From Streptomyces sp. NRRL B-1347 (GTDB lineage Bacteria > Actinomycetota > Actinomycetes > Streptomycetales > Streptomycetaceae): DNA of 64,000 nt. Numbering within the stretch: the first letter of the stretch is position 1; every line of letters begins with the position of its first letter. The stretch lies in the NCBI RefSeq assembly GCF_000720325.1, contig NZ_JOJM01000012.1, positions 62,001 to 126,000 of the forward strand, given 5' to 3'. This document shows, in pieces, positions 28,752-37,680 of the stretch. The translations under genes were made by a program, and so were the position numbers. Under the pieces are notes generated by a model. The model was not told where the DNA came from. It made no database searches and was given only the letters and a program-made list of their open reading frames with translations.

Positions 28752-28780
28752 CTAATGGATGCGGCGGAACCTATCATTAG
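28752..28780 (+). promoter_or_regulatory. Inverted repeat and possible leaderless promoter of the CGNR gene
   Basis: CTAATG (28752-28757) and CATTAG (28775-28780) form a perfect inverted repeat. TATCAT at 28772-28777 lies six bases before ATG 28784, the right place for the -10 box of a leaderless transcript, and no ribosome binding site is present. The repeat would let a repressor cover this promoter; the gene product itself is a candidate. Confidence 0.5.
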
Positions 28781-28783
28781 CCC

Positions 28784-29500
28784 ATGCCCGCACCGTCCAA
28801 GGCCTCCGCACCGGCGCCGACGCCCGGCGCCCCCCGGCCGTCGACCGCCGTCTCCCGGCCGCCGTCCGACCCCACCCAGTCGGCGTCCACCCGGCTGACG
28901 TTCGACCTCGCCGCCACCATCCGCCACGACGGGCACGGCGGCGTCGCCGACGACCTCGACACGCCCGAGGGCCTCACCGCCTGGGTGCGCGACCACGCCG
29001 AGCTGCTGCCCGACGCCCTCGCGGCCCGCCGCTACCGCGCGGACGCCGCCGCGCTTGAGGGCGTACGGGCGCTGCGCGCCGCGGTCCGCGCGCTCTTCGC
29101 GCACGCCGTGCTCCCCGGCGAGCCGAGCCCCGCCGACGCCCGCCGTCTCCTGCCGCTCGCCGAGGCCGTCGCCCGGCTGAACGACGCCGCGGCCAAGGTG
29201 CCCACCGTGCCGGTGCTCAGCTGGCCGGGCGGCACGGGACCGCTCGTGCGGGACGAGCCCGTGCCCGGTGCCGGGGACGGGACGTCCGCCCGGCGCGCGG
29301 ACCTGCTCGGCGCCGCCCTGGCCCGGGCCGCGCACGCCTTCCTCGCCGGGCCCGACCGGCAGCGCCTGCGCGCCTGCCACGCACCACGCTGCGTGCGGTA
29401 CTTCCTCAAGGAGCACCCGCGCCAGGAGTGGTGCAGGCCCTCCTGCGGCAACCGGGCCCGCGTGGCCCGCCACCACGAGCGCGCCCGCGGCTCCGCCTGA
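28784..29500 (+). CDS. CGNR zinc-finger protein (ABATE/CGNR family)
   Basis: A 238-residue protein. After a 35-residue low-complexity start, residues 36-175 match the helical stress-response (ABATE) region. The C-terminus carries the CGNR zinc finger: CHAPRCVRYF, then WCRPSCGNRARVARHHER, with four Cys ligands. Such proteins are considered transcription regulators. The ATG lacks a binding site and follows a -10-like TATCAT by six bases, suggesting leaderless translation. Confidence 0.9.
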   Translation: MPAPSKASAPAPTPGAPRPSTAVSRPPSDPTQSASTRLTFDLAATIRHDGHGGVADDLDTPEGLTAWVRDHAELLPDALAARRYRADAAALEGVRALRAAVRALFAHAVLPGEPSPADARRLLPLAEAVARLNDAAAKVPTVPVLSWPGGTGPLVRDEPVPGAGDGTSARRADLLGAALARAAHAFLAGPDRQRLRACHAPRCVRYFLKEHPRQEWCRPSCGNRARVARHHERARGSA

Positions 29501-29619
29501 GGCGCCGCCCGGCGGCGCGCGCGTCGCTCTCGCACACCCCCGGGGCCCGCAGTGACCACGGGTTTCTCCGCCGCCGCCCCCGCGCCGGAAACGTCACCGC
29601 GGGCACGTACCATGGCCGC

Positions 29620-30120
29620 ATGTCCTTCCTCCGCCGCCGCAGCTCCGCCACACCCGCTGGCCCGGACTTCGATGTCCTCGCCATGGATCCGGGGGACTGG
29701 CCCGGCAACCTCGGTGCCGGCCTGCTGCCCGCCCCCGACGGCAGCTGCCAGGGCGTCTTCCTGCGCTACGACCTGTTCGGCGGCCGCGGCCCCGCGATGA
29801 TCATCGGCAATCTGCCGGAGGGCTCCCCGGCCCGTGAGCTCGCCGACGGCGAGGTGCCCTTCGAGGTGGCCCAGCTCCTGCTCGCGCTGGAGAATGACGA
29901 GGAGGTCACCGTCGTCTCCAGCGAGGACGTGCCGGTGATGCAGGGGGACAACCTCCTGATCGTGCGCCGCCTCCGGCTCTCCGAAAGCCGCATCTCCTGC
30001 GTCCAGTTCGACCGCAGCGACAACGTCCTGGTGACCATCGCGGCCTGGGACCGCCCCATCACCGACGACCTGTACGCGCTCCTCAAGCCCCTGCCCGCCG
30101 AGCTGTTCCAGCAGGGCTGA
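29620..30120 (+). CDS. Hypothetical protein
   Basis: A 166-residue soluble protein with normal codon bias that I do not recognise. It has a short basic N-terminus (MSFLRRRSS), then an acidic alpha/beta domain containing PGDWPGNLGAGLLPAPDGSC and RYDLFGGRGPAMIIGNLPEGSPA. There is no signal peptide, membrane segment or catalytic motif. No good binding site precedes ATG 29620. It follows the CGNR gene by 119 bases on the same strand. Confidence 0.75.
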   Translation: MSFLRRRSSATPAGPDFDVLAMDPGDWPGNLGAGLLPAPDGSCQGVFLRYDLFGGRGPAMIIGNLPEGSPARELADGEVPFEVAQLLLALENDEEVTVVSSEDVPVMQGDNLLIVRRLRLSESRISCVQFDRSDNVLVTIAAWDRPITDDLYALLKPLPAELFQQG

Positions 30121-30395
30121 GCCCCGCCGCCCCGGCCCGCCTGGCCGGTACGGGCCCTGGACAAGGCCCCGGGGCCGCCGGTGCGGCGGGGGATTCCCGC
30201 CGCCTCGCCGCACCGGGGCGAGCGCCCCTGTCGCCCAACGGGCTGGTGGAGAACCTCCGTTGACTGGCGCTTTCCCACCGTTCGTACCGTCATGTTCAGG
30301 CTGGCGCGCTTCGTTCTGAGGCGTGCGGCGCGGCCGCCCCTAGCGTCGTGGGGGAGCGGGGTGTCCGCACGCCTCGACAGGGAGGGAAGTCGCGC

Positions 30396-30746
30396 ATGAG
30401 CAACAACGACGTCTATCCGAACACGCCGTCGAGCACGATCCACCGCAACATGGCCTGGACCTCGGGGAACGGCCGCACGCTCCTCCGGCTCCAGGAGGAC
30501 GGCAACTTCGTCGTCTACCGGGACAGCATCGAGAAGCCCGTGTGGTCGCCGGACACCCGCCCGGACGGGTACCGCGCGGTCATGCAGGGCGACGGCAACC
30601 TCGTGGTCTACGCCCAGGACGACCGCCCCGTGTGGGCGTCGAACACCTCCGGGCGCCACGGGGCCATCCTGTCCATCCAGGACGACGGCAACGTGTGCAT
30701 CTACTACCAGGGCCAGCCGATCTGGTGTACGGAGACCGCCGGCTGA
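30396..30746 (+). CDS. Bulb-type mannose-binding lectin domain protein
   Basis: A 116-residue single B-lectin (GNA-like) domain. The mannose motif QxDxNxVxY occurs at LQEDGNFVVY and MQGDGNLVVY; the third copy, IQDDGNVCIY, has Cys for Val. Two Cys (VCIY and IWCTE) could form a disulfide. There is no signal peptide, so it either stays inside or is exported unusually. ATG 30396 is preceded by GGGAGGGA. The 275 bases upstream hold only its promoter. Homologous single-domain lectins are common in actinobacteria, with roles unknown. Confidence 0.92.
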   Translation: MSNNDVYPNTPSSTIHRNMAWTSGNGRTLLRLQEDGNFVVYRDSIEKPVWSPDTRPDGYRAVMQGDGNLVVYAQDDRPVWASNTSGRHGAILSIQDDGNVCIYYQGQPIWCTETAG

Positions 30747-30779
30747 GCCGTCCGGCCGCACGGCTCCGGCCGTGCGCAC

Positions 30780-30819
30780 GCCGGGCCCGGACCTGCCCCC
30801 ACGCAGGTCCGGGCCCGGC
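30780..30819. terminator. Bidirectional hairpin terminator
   Basis: A perfect 16-base-pair stem (30780-30795 with 30804-30819) around the loop CCCCCACG lies between the convergent lectin and amidase genes. Confidence 0.85.
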
Positions 30820-30867
30820 GGTTCCCGGGAGCGCCCGGGGCGCGGGGCCCCGGGCGCGCCGCCGCGG

Positions 30868-32889
30868 CTAGGAGCCGGACGGCACCACCCGCACGTCGGC
30901 GGCGCGCACGAACGCCACCCGGTGACCGAACTGGATCTCGTAGTAGACGTCCTTGCCGCGCACCACGCGGTGCGGCTTCAGGTCGAACGTCGGCGCGTAG
31001 AAGTACTCACCGGGCACCTTGTCGCCGATGGCGTACTTCTGGCCCGCGAGCAGCTTGTACGGCAGCGGGGAGACCGTCTGCACCGGCACGCCCGCCGGGT
31101 ACGCCTCCTTCTCCGGGTAGGCGCGGCCGTACACCGGGACCTCGCTCGCGCCGTCCTTCGGCGTCACCGTCCAGCCGCGCGCGTCGACGGCCGTCGGCTG
31201 CTTCCGCGGGTTCTTGAACCACGCCTTCTGGCCCAGGTACCACACGGCCGTCCAGTCGCCCTGGCGGTCGGCGACCGCGTACCGCTGGCCGGTGGACAGG
31301 CGCGAACCCATGTCGTTCACGTCGATCGTGGACGGCTCGCCGCCCGGGCGGAGGCCGATGTCCTTGACGAGCGGCGCGTCCTCGCGGGGCTCGGTGTACA
31401 CGCGCACCGCGCTGGAGCCGTGCGGCACGCACTTCTCGCCCGGCTTGACGCAGCCGGTGAACTCCGGCCGGTTCGCGCTGAACTCGGGCGCCACGGTCAC
31501 CAGACCGCCCTTCGGGCCCGCCGTGCGGTGGAGCGGCTTGCCGAGGAGCTCGAAGTAGTGCCGCCAGTCCCAGTACGGGCCCGGGTCGGTGTGCATGCCG
31601 CGGATGGTGGCCGCCGTGGTGCCCGGCACGGTGTCGTGGCCGAGGACGTGCTGCCGGTCCAGCGGGATGTCGTACCGCTTGGCGAGGTACTTCACCAGGC
31701 GCGCCGACGAGCGGTACATCGCCTCCGTGTACCAGGTGTCGGGCGCCGTGAGGAAGCCCTCGTGCTCCAGGCCGACGGACTTCGAGTTCACGTACCAGTT
31801 GCCCGCGTGCCAGGCGACGTCCTTGGTGCGCACGTGCTGGGCGACGTGGCCGTCCGACGAGCGCAGCGTGTAGTGCCAGGACACGTACGTCGGGTCCTGG
31901 ACGAGCTTGAGGACGCCCTCCCACCTGCCCTCGGTGTCGTGCACGACGATGTACTTGATGCCCTGGGAATCGGGCCGCTCCGCCTTGTCGTGGTTGCCGT
32001 AGTCGTTGTCGCCGAACTCCTCGTACGGAGCCGGGATCCACTCGCAGGCCAGGGACCTGGGGCAGTCCGTCTCCGCCGCCGGTGCCTTGCGCAGGCCCAT
32101 GCGCTCGACCTGCGCCGCGTCGGGCCTGAGACCGGGCCGCGGGGCGAGCGCCACCCGCTGCCCGGCGTCGGTCGTGCGCCGCTCGCCGTCACGGATGACC
32201 GCGAACACCTCATTGGCGTACGAGGCGGCGCCCGCCTGCTCGTCCGCGCCGGAGAACGCGGCGACCGCCCCGTACCAGTCGGCCGGGTCGTCGCTGAACG
32301 GCTTGTCGAGCCGCTTCTGCGCGGCGGCGAGGAGGGCGGCGCCACCGCGGACGTTCGCCGCCGGGTCCCGGCGCAGCTCGGCCGCGGGGATGCCGCTGAG
32401 CCGCGCGGCCCGCTTCAACGTCTTGAGCCGGTCGGGCAGTTGGGACTCCTCCGGCACCTGGCGCGGCTTGAGCGGGGCGCGGGAGTCGTCGCCGCGCGGG
32501 TCCTCGTCGCCCTCGCTGTGGTGCGGGGCCGAGGCCAGCGCGGTGCGCGCGTCGGTGAGGTGCATCGGGCCGTAGCCGCCGGTCACGCTGGGGGCGCCGG
32601 TGTGGGCGTCCCAGCGCGACTGGAGGTAGGAGACGCCGAGCAGCACGCTCTGCGGCACGTCGTACTCGGCGGCGGCGGCAGCGAACGCGCGCTGCAGCGA
32701 GCCGGGGCCTGCGGGCTTCTCGACGGACGGCGCCGGGGCGGCGCCGATGAGCGGCACCAGCAGGGCGGCCGCCGCGAGGGCGCCCGCCGTCCTCACGGTG
32801 CGTCTGCGCGCGGCTGGTTCGGGAACGTGGGCGGATCCTCGCAAGGCAGCCTCCTGGGACCTCTGGGCCGATGAAGCGGAACGGGGCAT
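30868..32889 (-). CDS. Secreted N-acetylmuramoyl-L-alanine amidase (Amidase_2)
   Basis: A 673-residue exported cell-wall hydrolase. A long N-region leads to a hydrophobic signal segment (AGALAAAALLVPLIGAAPAP, residues 34-53). Residues 65-290 form a helical region that starts like a lysozyme/transglycosylase fold (VLLGVSYLQSRWD). The amidase core holds zinc ligands in YIVVHDTEG and HVLGHDTVPG, with DPGPYWDW typical of type 2 amidases. The C-terminus includes SH3-like modules (AVRVYTEPREDAPLV). It probably cleaves the stem peptide from muramic acid. Confidence 0.93.
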   Translation of the reverse strand: MPRSASSAQRSQEAALRGSAHVPEPAARRRTVRTAGALAAAALLVPLIGAAPAPSVEKPAGPGSLQRAFAAAAAEYDVPQSVLLGVSYLQSRWDAHTGAPSVTGGYGPMHLTDARTALASAPHHSEGDEDPRGDDSRAPLKPRQVPEESQLPDRLKTLKRAARLSGIPAAELRRDPAANVRGGAALLAAAQKRLDKPFSDDPADWYGAVAAFSGADEQAGAASYANEVFAVIRDGERRTTDAGQRVALAPRPGLRPDAAQVERMGLRKAPAAETDCPRSLACEWIPAPYEEFGDNDYGNHDKAERPDSQGIKYIVVHDTEGRWEGVLKLVQDPTYVSWHYTLRSSDGHVAQHVRTKDVAWHAGNWYVNSKSVGLEHEGFLTAPDTWYTEAMYRSSARLVKYLAKRYDIPLDRQHVLGHDTVPGTTAATIRGMHTDPGPYWDWRHYFELLGKPLHRTAGPKGGLVTVAPEFSANRPEFTGCVKPGEKCVPHGSSAVRVYTEPREDAPLVKDIGLRPGGEPSTIDVNDMGSRLSTGQRYAVADRQGDWTAVWYLGQKAWFKNPRKQPTAVDARGWTVTPKDGASEVPVYGRAYPEKEAYPAGVPVQTVSPLPYKLLAGQKYAIGDKVPGEYFYAPTFDLKPHRVVRGKDVYYEIQFGHRVAFVRAADVRVVPSGS

Positions 32890-33072
32890 GCGGGGCCGGG
32901 CGTGCGTCAGTGGTACCCGCTTACCGACGATCCGTCAATCATGCCCAGAGGAAGGGATTTCCCATGTCAGCGGCGCCTTCACGGGTTTTCGCCCCGGGTG
33001 GTGCGATCGCCTGCTGCGCGTCAGTGGAATGGACCAATGCGGGGTCACGGCCCCGCATCGGCCGCGGCGTGG

Positions 33073-34236
33073 CTAGTGGCCCTTCGCCGCTCGCGTCACC
33101 GCCTCCGCCAGCCGGTGGTTCTCCAGGCCCGCGCCGAAGCCGGACGGGAAGGCGAAGCGGCGGCGCGTGTAGGCGTAGGCCACCCCGCGCGCGGGGTCGG
33201 CGAAGGCGAGGGAGCCCGCCGCGCCGCTGTGGCCGAAGGTCTCCGGGCCGAGGAACGCGTAGAGGCCGCTCAGCGACTCGAAGCCCAGGCCGAAGACGTC
33301 GTCGTTGCCGGTGACGAGGTCCGTGCCGCGCCGGCTGACCGGGGCGAACTCGGTGATGGTGCGCGGGGTGAGGAGCGGTGCCCGGCCGTCCACCTCGCTG
33401 ATCGCGGCCGCGTACATCCCGGCCACGCCGCGCGCGGAGCCGACGCCGCCGGACGAGGCGGGGCCGAGGGCGCGTACGGCAGGGCTGTTCGCGAAGGTCA
33501 CCAGATCGATGGACGGGGTCGCGTTCAGGTTGAAGGCGATCCCGCTGACGCTGTCCGGGGCCGGGGCGTCCGCCAGGAGCCGTTCGGCCTCCTCCTCGGT
33601 GGGCTCGAGCGGCAGCACCTCCGCGTAGCGCCCCTCCAGCGCCTTGGGCAGACCGAGGTGGAAGTCGAGTCCGTACGGGGCGCGGATCCGCTCCTCGTAC
33701 AGCTCCTGCAGGGAACGGCCGGTCACCCGGCGCACCACCTCGCCCGTCAGGGCGCCGATGACGAAGGCGTGGTAGCCGTACGCCGTCCCCGGCTCCCAGA
33801 GCGGCCGCTGACCGGCGAGGCGCGCGGCCGAGAGACGGTCGTCGGCCAGCTCGGCGAGGGTGAAGCCGCCGTCGACGCCGACCGCCCCCGACCGGTGCGC
33901 GAGCAGCTCGCGCAGCGTCAGGCGGTCCTTGCCCTCGGCTCCGAACTCCGGCCAGTAGGAGGCCACCGTGCGGTCCAGGTCGAGGACGCCGTCCTGCACG
34001 AGGAGCGCCACCACGAGGTGGGCGGCGCCCTTGGTGACGGAGTACAGACCGGTCAGCGTGTCCGCCGAGGTGCCGGGGCCGCCCCACAGGTCCACCACCC
34101 GCCGGCCGTCCACGTGCACGACCAGCTGCGCCTCGGGCGCCTGCCGCTGCTCACCGAGCACCTCGGCGAACGCCTCCCGCACGCCCTCGAACCCCGCCGC
34201 CACGGTCCCGTGCACCTGATCCGCGTCGTGTTCCAT
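33073..34236 (-). CDS. Class C beta-lactamase-like serine hydrolase (cytosolic)
   Basis: A 387-residue penicillin-binding-fold hydrolase (EstB/Beta-lactamase family). The active-site SxxK is SVTK in LYSVTKGAAHL, the Tyr motif is YGYHAF, and the third element is HSGAAGS near residue 340. There is no signal peptide, which favours an esterase role over beta-lactam resistance. ATG 34236 has GGGGGGA upstream. The 183 bases between its end and the amidase start hold no recognisable gene. Confidence 0.9.
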   Translation of the reverse strand: MEHDADQVHGTVAAGFEGVREAFAEVLGEQRQAPEAQLVVHVDGRRVVDLWGGPGTSADTLTGLYSVTKGAAHLVVALLVQDGVLDLDRTVASYWPEFGAEGKDRLTLRELLAHRSGAVGVDGGFTLAELADDRLSAARLAGQRPLWEPGTAYGYHAFVIGALTGEVVRRVTGRSLQELYEERIRAPYGLDFHLGLPKALEGRYAEVLPLEPTEEEAERLLADAPAPDSVSGIAFNLNATPSIDLVTFANSPAVRALGPASSGGVGSARGVAGMYAAAISEVDGRAPLLTPRTITEFAPVSRRGTDLVTGNDDVFGLGFESLSGLYAFLGPETFGHSGAAGSLAFADPARGVAYAYTRRRFAFPSGFGAGLENHRLAEAVTRAAKGH

Positions 34237-34345
34237 GTGTCCCCCCGTGTATTGATCATGTACCGGCCAGGGAGCTACAACAGCGGGTTCCCAGGGCTTG
34301 TTCCCCGGTTTCGGCGCTCAGTCCGTGCCACCTTCGCGGGGCCGG

Positions 34346-36388
34346 TCACACCGTGAGCACGTCGGCGACGACCGCGTCCAGGTCGTCCTCGTACCCGGCG
34401 TCGAACGCCGCTCCGTACGCGTCGTCACCGAGGGCGGAGCGGGCCTCCGTCTCACAGGCCGCCCGCGCGGTGGCGAAGTCCTCCGAGCCGATGCGCGCGC
34501 TGCCGACGGCTTGCCAGAGCCGGTCGGCGGTGCCGAGGAGGCGGGCGGCCCGCTCGGCGTCACCGGAGGCGACGGCCGCGGAGGCGAGCAGGTCGAGGCA
34601 GAGGGCGATGCCGACGCTGTCCTGGAACTGGCGCTTGCCCCCCGTCGCGGCACGGGCGTGGGCAGCGGCCTCGTCGGGACGGCCGCCGAAGAGCGCGGCG
34701 AGGGCCAGCGTGTAGTCGCCGAAGGCGCGCAGCCAGATCTCGCCGTGCTCCGCGCAGTCGGCGCGCAGCTCGGTGGAGACGGCCCTGGCCTGGTCGAACT
34801 GGCCCAGGAAGACATGGGAGAAGGCCCGGGACAACCGGATGAGACCCCACGCGGAGCCGTAGCGGCCGCTCGCCGTCCGGGCATCCGGTGCCGCGGTGTG
34901 CGTCTCGATCGCTTCCGTGTGCCGGCCGTCCCCGCCGAGGATGGCACCGGACAGAAAGGCGGCCGCCTGTGAGACGGTGGTGTCGTCGTCCCCGGCCGTG
35001 ACCTCCTTGAAGGCGGTGGCACACCGGCGGGCCGTCTCCCAGTCGCCCTGGGTTATGGCGACGAGGCAGCGGGCCCACAGGGCCTTGTCGCGGACGCGCC
35101 CGGCGGCCCCGTCCATGGCCAGGGCCCGGTCCAGATAGTGCCGCCCCTCCGTGGCGAAGCCGCAGGCGAACCAGACGAACCACAGAGCCCCGCTCAGCTC
35201 CAGGGCACCCTGCCCGTCACCCTCGGTCAGACAGAAGTCAAGCGCGGCACGGAAGTTGGCGTGCTCGGAGTTCGTACGCCGGTACCAGTCCGCCTGCTCC
35301 GGACCGAACCAGGCGGCGTCCGCGGTGCGGGCGAGAGCCAGGTAGTGGTCCAGGTGGCGGCGGCGTACCCGCTGCTCCTCGCCGAGGCCGCGCAGCCAGA
35401 ACGCGCCGAACTCGCGGATGGTGTCCAGCATCCGGTAGCGCGACTCGGACCCCTCCGGCACCCACTCCACGATCGAGCTCTGCACGAGCGACGTGAGCAG
35501 CCCCGACACGTCCTGGACGGGCAGGCGGTCGTCCGCGCACACCCGTCGGGCCGCCTCCCTGTCGAAGCTGCCCGCGAACACGGAAAGGCGCGCCCAGGCG
35601 AGGCGTTGGGCGGGGGTGCACAGCTGGTGGCTCCAGCCGATGGCGGTGCGCAGCGCCTGGTGCCAGGGCGGATCCGCCGCGTACACCGGCTGGCGCGACT
35701 CGCCGAGCACCTCGAAGCGGTCTTCGAGGCGCCGGTTCAGTTCCCCCGGCGTCATCTCGCCGAGCCGGGCGGCCGCCAACTCGATGGCGAGGGGCAGCCC
35801 TTCGAGGCGCCGGCACAGGGCGGCCGACTCGCCACCGTCGGCACGGCCGTGCGCCGCTCCGCCCGCCCGCCGGGCGAGGAGGGCCAGCGCGTCGGCCTCG
35901 GGCAGGGGGCACAGCGGTACGACGTCCTCGACGGACAGGCCGAGCGGACGGCGGCTGGCGGCGAGGACCCGCAAGCCCGGCGCCACCATCAGCAGGGCCG
36001 CCACCGCTTCGGCGCACTCCCGGACCAGGTGCTCACAGGTGTCCAGGACGAGCAGGAGTTCGCACCCGGCCAGGTACTCGGCGACCACGTCGAGCATCGG
36101 CCGGGTGCTCTGGTCGACCAGCGGCAGCGCCTCGGCGATGGCGTACGTCAGCATAGCGCCGTCCACCAGTGGTGAAAGCTCCACCCACCAGACGCCGTCG
36201 GGGAAGCGCGGCCGCACCTCGGCGACGGCGTGCCGGGCGAGCCGGGTCTTCCCGACCCCGCCGACCCCGGTCACCGTCACCAGACGGTACCGGGCCAACC
36301 GGCCCGCGACCTCCGCCAGTTCACCGCGCCGCCCGACCAGACCGGTGTCGCTCACCCGCGGCGGGCCCCCACCTCCGGTCCGTGTGAC
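34346..36388 (-). CDS. STAND-type ATPase with TPR-like repeats (AfsR/LuxR-regulator-like, no HTH)
   Basis: A 680-residue ATPase of the signal-transduction group. LVGRRGEL precedes Walker A GVGGVGKTRLA near residue 38. Walker B is ELLLVLDTCEH, followed by the sensor ASRRPLGL. Residues 280-680 are helical TPR-like repeats. Homologues often end in a LuxR-type DNA-binding domain; this one stops after the repeats without it. I chose GTG 36388, preceded by AGGTGG. A longer form from GTG 36493 would start inside a palindrome. Confidence 0.85.
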   Translation of the reverse strand, partial: VTRTGGGGPPRVSDTGLVGRRGELAEVAGRLARYRLVTVTGVGGVGKTRLARHAVAEVRPRFPDGVWWVELSPLVDGAMLTYAIAEALPLVDQSTRPMLDVVAEYLAGCELLLVLDTCEHLVRECAEAVAALLMVAPGLRVLAASRRPLGLSVEDVVPLCPLPEADALALLARRAGGAAHGRADGGESAALCRRLEGLPLAIELAAARLGEMTPGELNRRLEDRFEVLGESRQPVYAADPPWHQALRTAIGWSHQLCTPAQRLAWARLSVFAGSFDREAARRVCADDRLPVQDVSGLLTSLVQSSIVEWVPEGSESRYRMLDTIREFGAFWLRGLGEEQRVRRRHLDHYLALARTADAAWFGPEQADWYRRTNSEHANFRAALDFCLTEGDGQGALELSGALWFVWFACGFATEGRHYLDRALAMDGAAGRVRDKALWARCLVAITQGDWETARRCATAFKEVTAGDDDTTVSQAAAFLSGAILGGDGRHTEAIETHTAAPDARTASGRYGSAWGLIRLSRAFSHVFLGQFDQARAVSTELRADCAEHGEIWLRAFGDYTLALAALFGGRPDEAAAHARAATGGKRQFQDSVGIALCLDLLASAAVASGDAERAARLLGTADRLWQAVGSARIGSEDFATARAACETEARSALGDDAYGAAFDAGYEDDLDAVVADVLTV

Positions 36389-36477
36389 TTCGCCACCTTC
36401 GCCCCCCTTGAGTTCCCACACGAGGCGGTCCCGGCCGCGCTCGACGCTACCGGCGGCGCGGTAGGCGTGCTCGGGCT

Positions 36478-36493
36478 GTGGCGAATTGGCCAC
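36478..36493. promoter_or_regulatory. Palindrome in divergent promoter region
   Basis: GTGGCGAATTGGCCAC has GTGGC/GCCAC arms around a six-base centre. It lies between the divergent ATPase and phosphatase genes and could be an operator for either. Confidence 0.35.
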
Positions 36494-36579
36494 GGACCGT
36501 CATCGAAGCTGGCACAGTACCCCGCACGCAGGGGTCGCGCGCGGAAAACCGAACTTCACCGGACGACCAGGGGGACGCA

Positions 36580-37650
36580 GTGGAAACACGGAGCAAGTGG
36601 CTCGCCACAGCGGTAGCGGCGGAGGCCGCCGCGGCCTCGGTCACCATCCTCACCCAGCTGCCGCTGCACGCGCTGCTCCTGGCCGGGCCGCTCCTTGCCG
36701 CCCAACGGCTCTCGGCACGCATCGCCGCCGCTTTGGGCGTCGCCGCCCTGGCCCTGGCCCTGCTCGGATCGCCGCCCGCCTCCGTGCACGACCTGGCCTC
36801 CCTGCTGAACATCGCGGCGGTCTCCATCTGGGCGGCGGTGACGGCGCACTCCCGCGTACGCGCCGAGCGCGCGCTCGACAGCATGACCCGACTCGCCGAC
36901 ACCGCGCAGGAGGCCCTGGCCCGTCCGCTGCCCGACCGCGTCGGCCACGTCGACCTCGCCGTGCACACCCGCCCCGCCGACGGGCACGCCCGCATCGGCG
37001 GCGACGTCCACGACGCCGTGCTCACCGCGGCGGGCCCGCGCGTGCTGCTCGCCGACGTCAAGGGGCACGGCGTCCAGGCGATGCGGGTGGCCGCCGCCGT
37101 CCTGGCCGCCTTCCGGCGCACCGCCGCCACCGAACCCGACCCGGTCCGGCTCGCCCACACCCTCGACGAGCACCTCGGGCCCGACCTCGGCCCGGAGGAC
37201 TTCGTCACCCTGCTGCTCGTCGACTTCCACCCCGGTGAGGCCCACATCGTCAACTGCGGTCACCCGCCTCCAGTACGCACCGGCCGACGGCTGCACCTGC
37301 TCTCCCCGCCCCGGTCCTCACCCCCGCTGGGCCTGCGCCCCGCCCCCTGTCTGCAACGCGTCCATCTGACGCCGGGGCAGCGCCTGCTCCTGTACACCGA
37401 CGGCCTCACCGACGCCCGCGACGCCGACGGGACCCCCTTCCCGCTCGACGCCCCGCAGTGCCACGCCGCCCTGACCGCGCCCGCGCCGCACGACGCGCTG
37501 CGGGGCCTGACCGATCTGCTGCGCCGCCACACCGGCGGCCTGCCGCTCACGGACGACCTCACCCTGCTGCTCGCCCAGCCCGCCCCGGCTCCGGCCGACC
37601 GGGTCCACGACACGTCCCCGCGGTCGGCGGGCCGCTCCTCGACGGCGTGA
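36580..37650 (+). CDS. Membrane PP2C/SpoIIE-type protein phosphatase
   Basis: A 356-residue protein with hydrophobic N-terminal helices (residues 8-85) and a SpoIIE domain. Metal-binding landmarks are RIGGDVHDA, LLADVKGHGVQAM, VNCGHPPP, LLYTDGLTDARD and LTDDLTLLLA. It probably dephosphorylates an anti-sigma-factor antagonist. No anti-sigma gene is adjacent. GTG 36580 follows CAGGGGGA. It is divergent from the STAND ATPase. Confidence 0.92.
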   Translation: METRSKWLATAVAAEAAAASVTILTQLPLHALLLAGPLLAAQRLSARIAAALGVAALALALLGSPPASVHDLASLLNIAAVSIWAAVTAHSRVRAERALDSMTRLADTAQEALARPLPDRVGHVDLAVHTRPADGHARIGGDVHDAVLTAAGPRVLLADVKGHGVQAMRVAAAVLAAFRRTAATEPDPVRLAHTLDEHLGPDLGPEDFVTLLLVDFHPGEAHIVNCGHPPPVRTGRRLHLLSPPRSSPPLGLRPAPCLQRVHLTPGQRLLLYTDGLTDARDADGTPFPLDAPQCHAALTAPAPHDALRGLTDLLRRHTGGLPLTDDLTLLLAQPAPAPADRVHDTSPRSAGRSSTA

Positions 37651-37680
37651 CGGTGCTGCCGGTCGGCCGCCCGCGCGGCC

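Noticed and set aside
30772..32874. 700-codon plus-strand frame opposite the amidase
   Set aside because: Composition is Arg/Val/His-rich without motifs; the minus strand clearly encodes the amidase.
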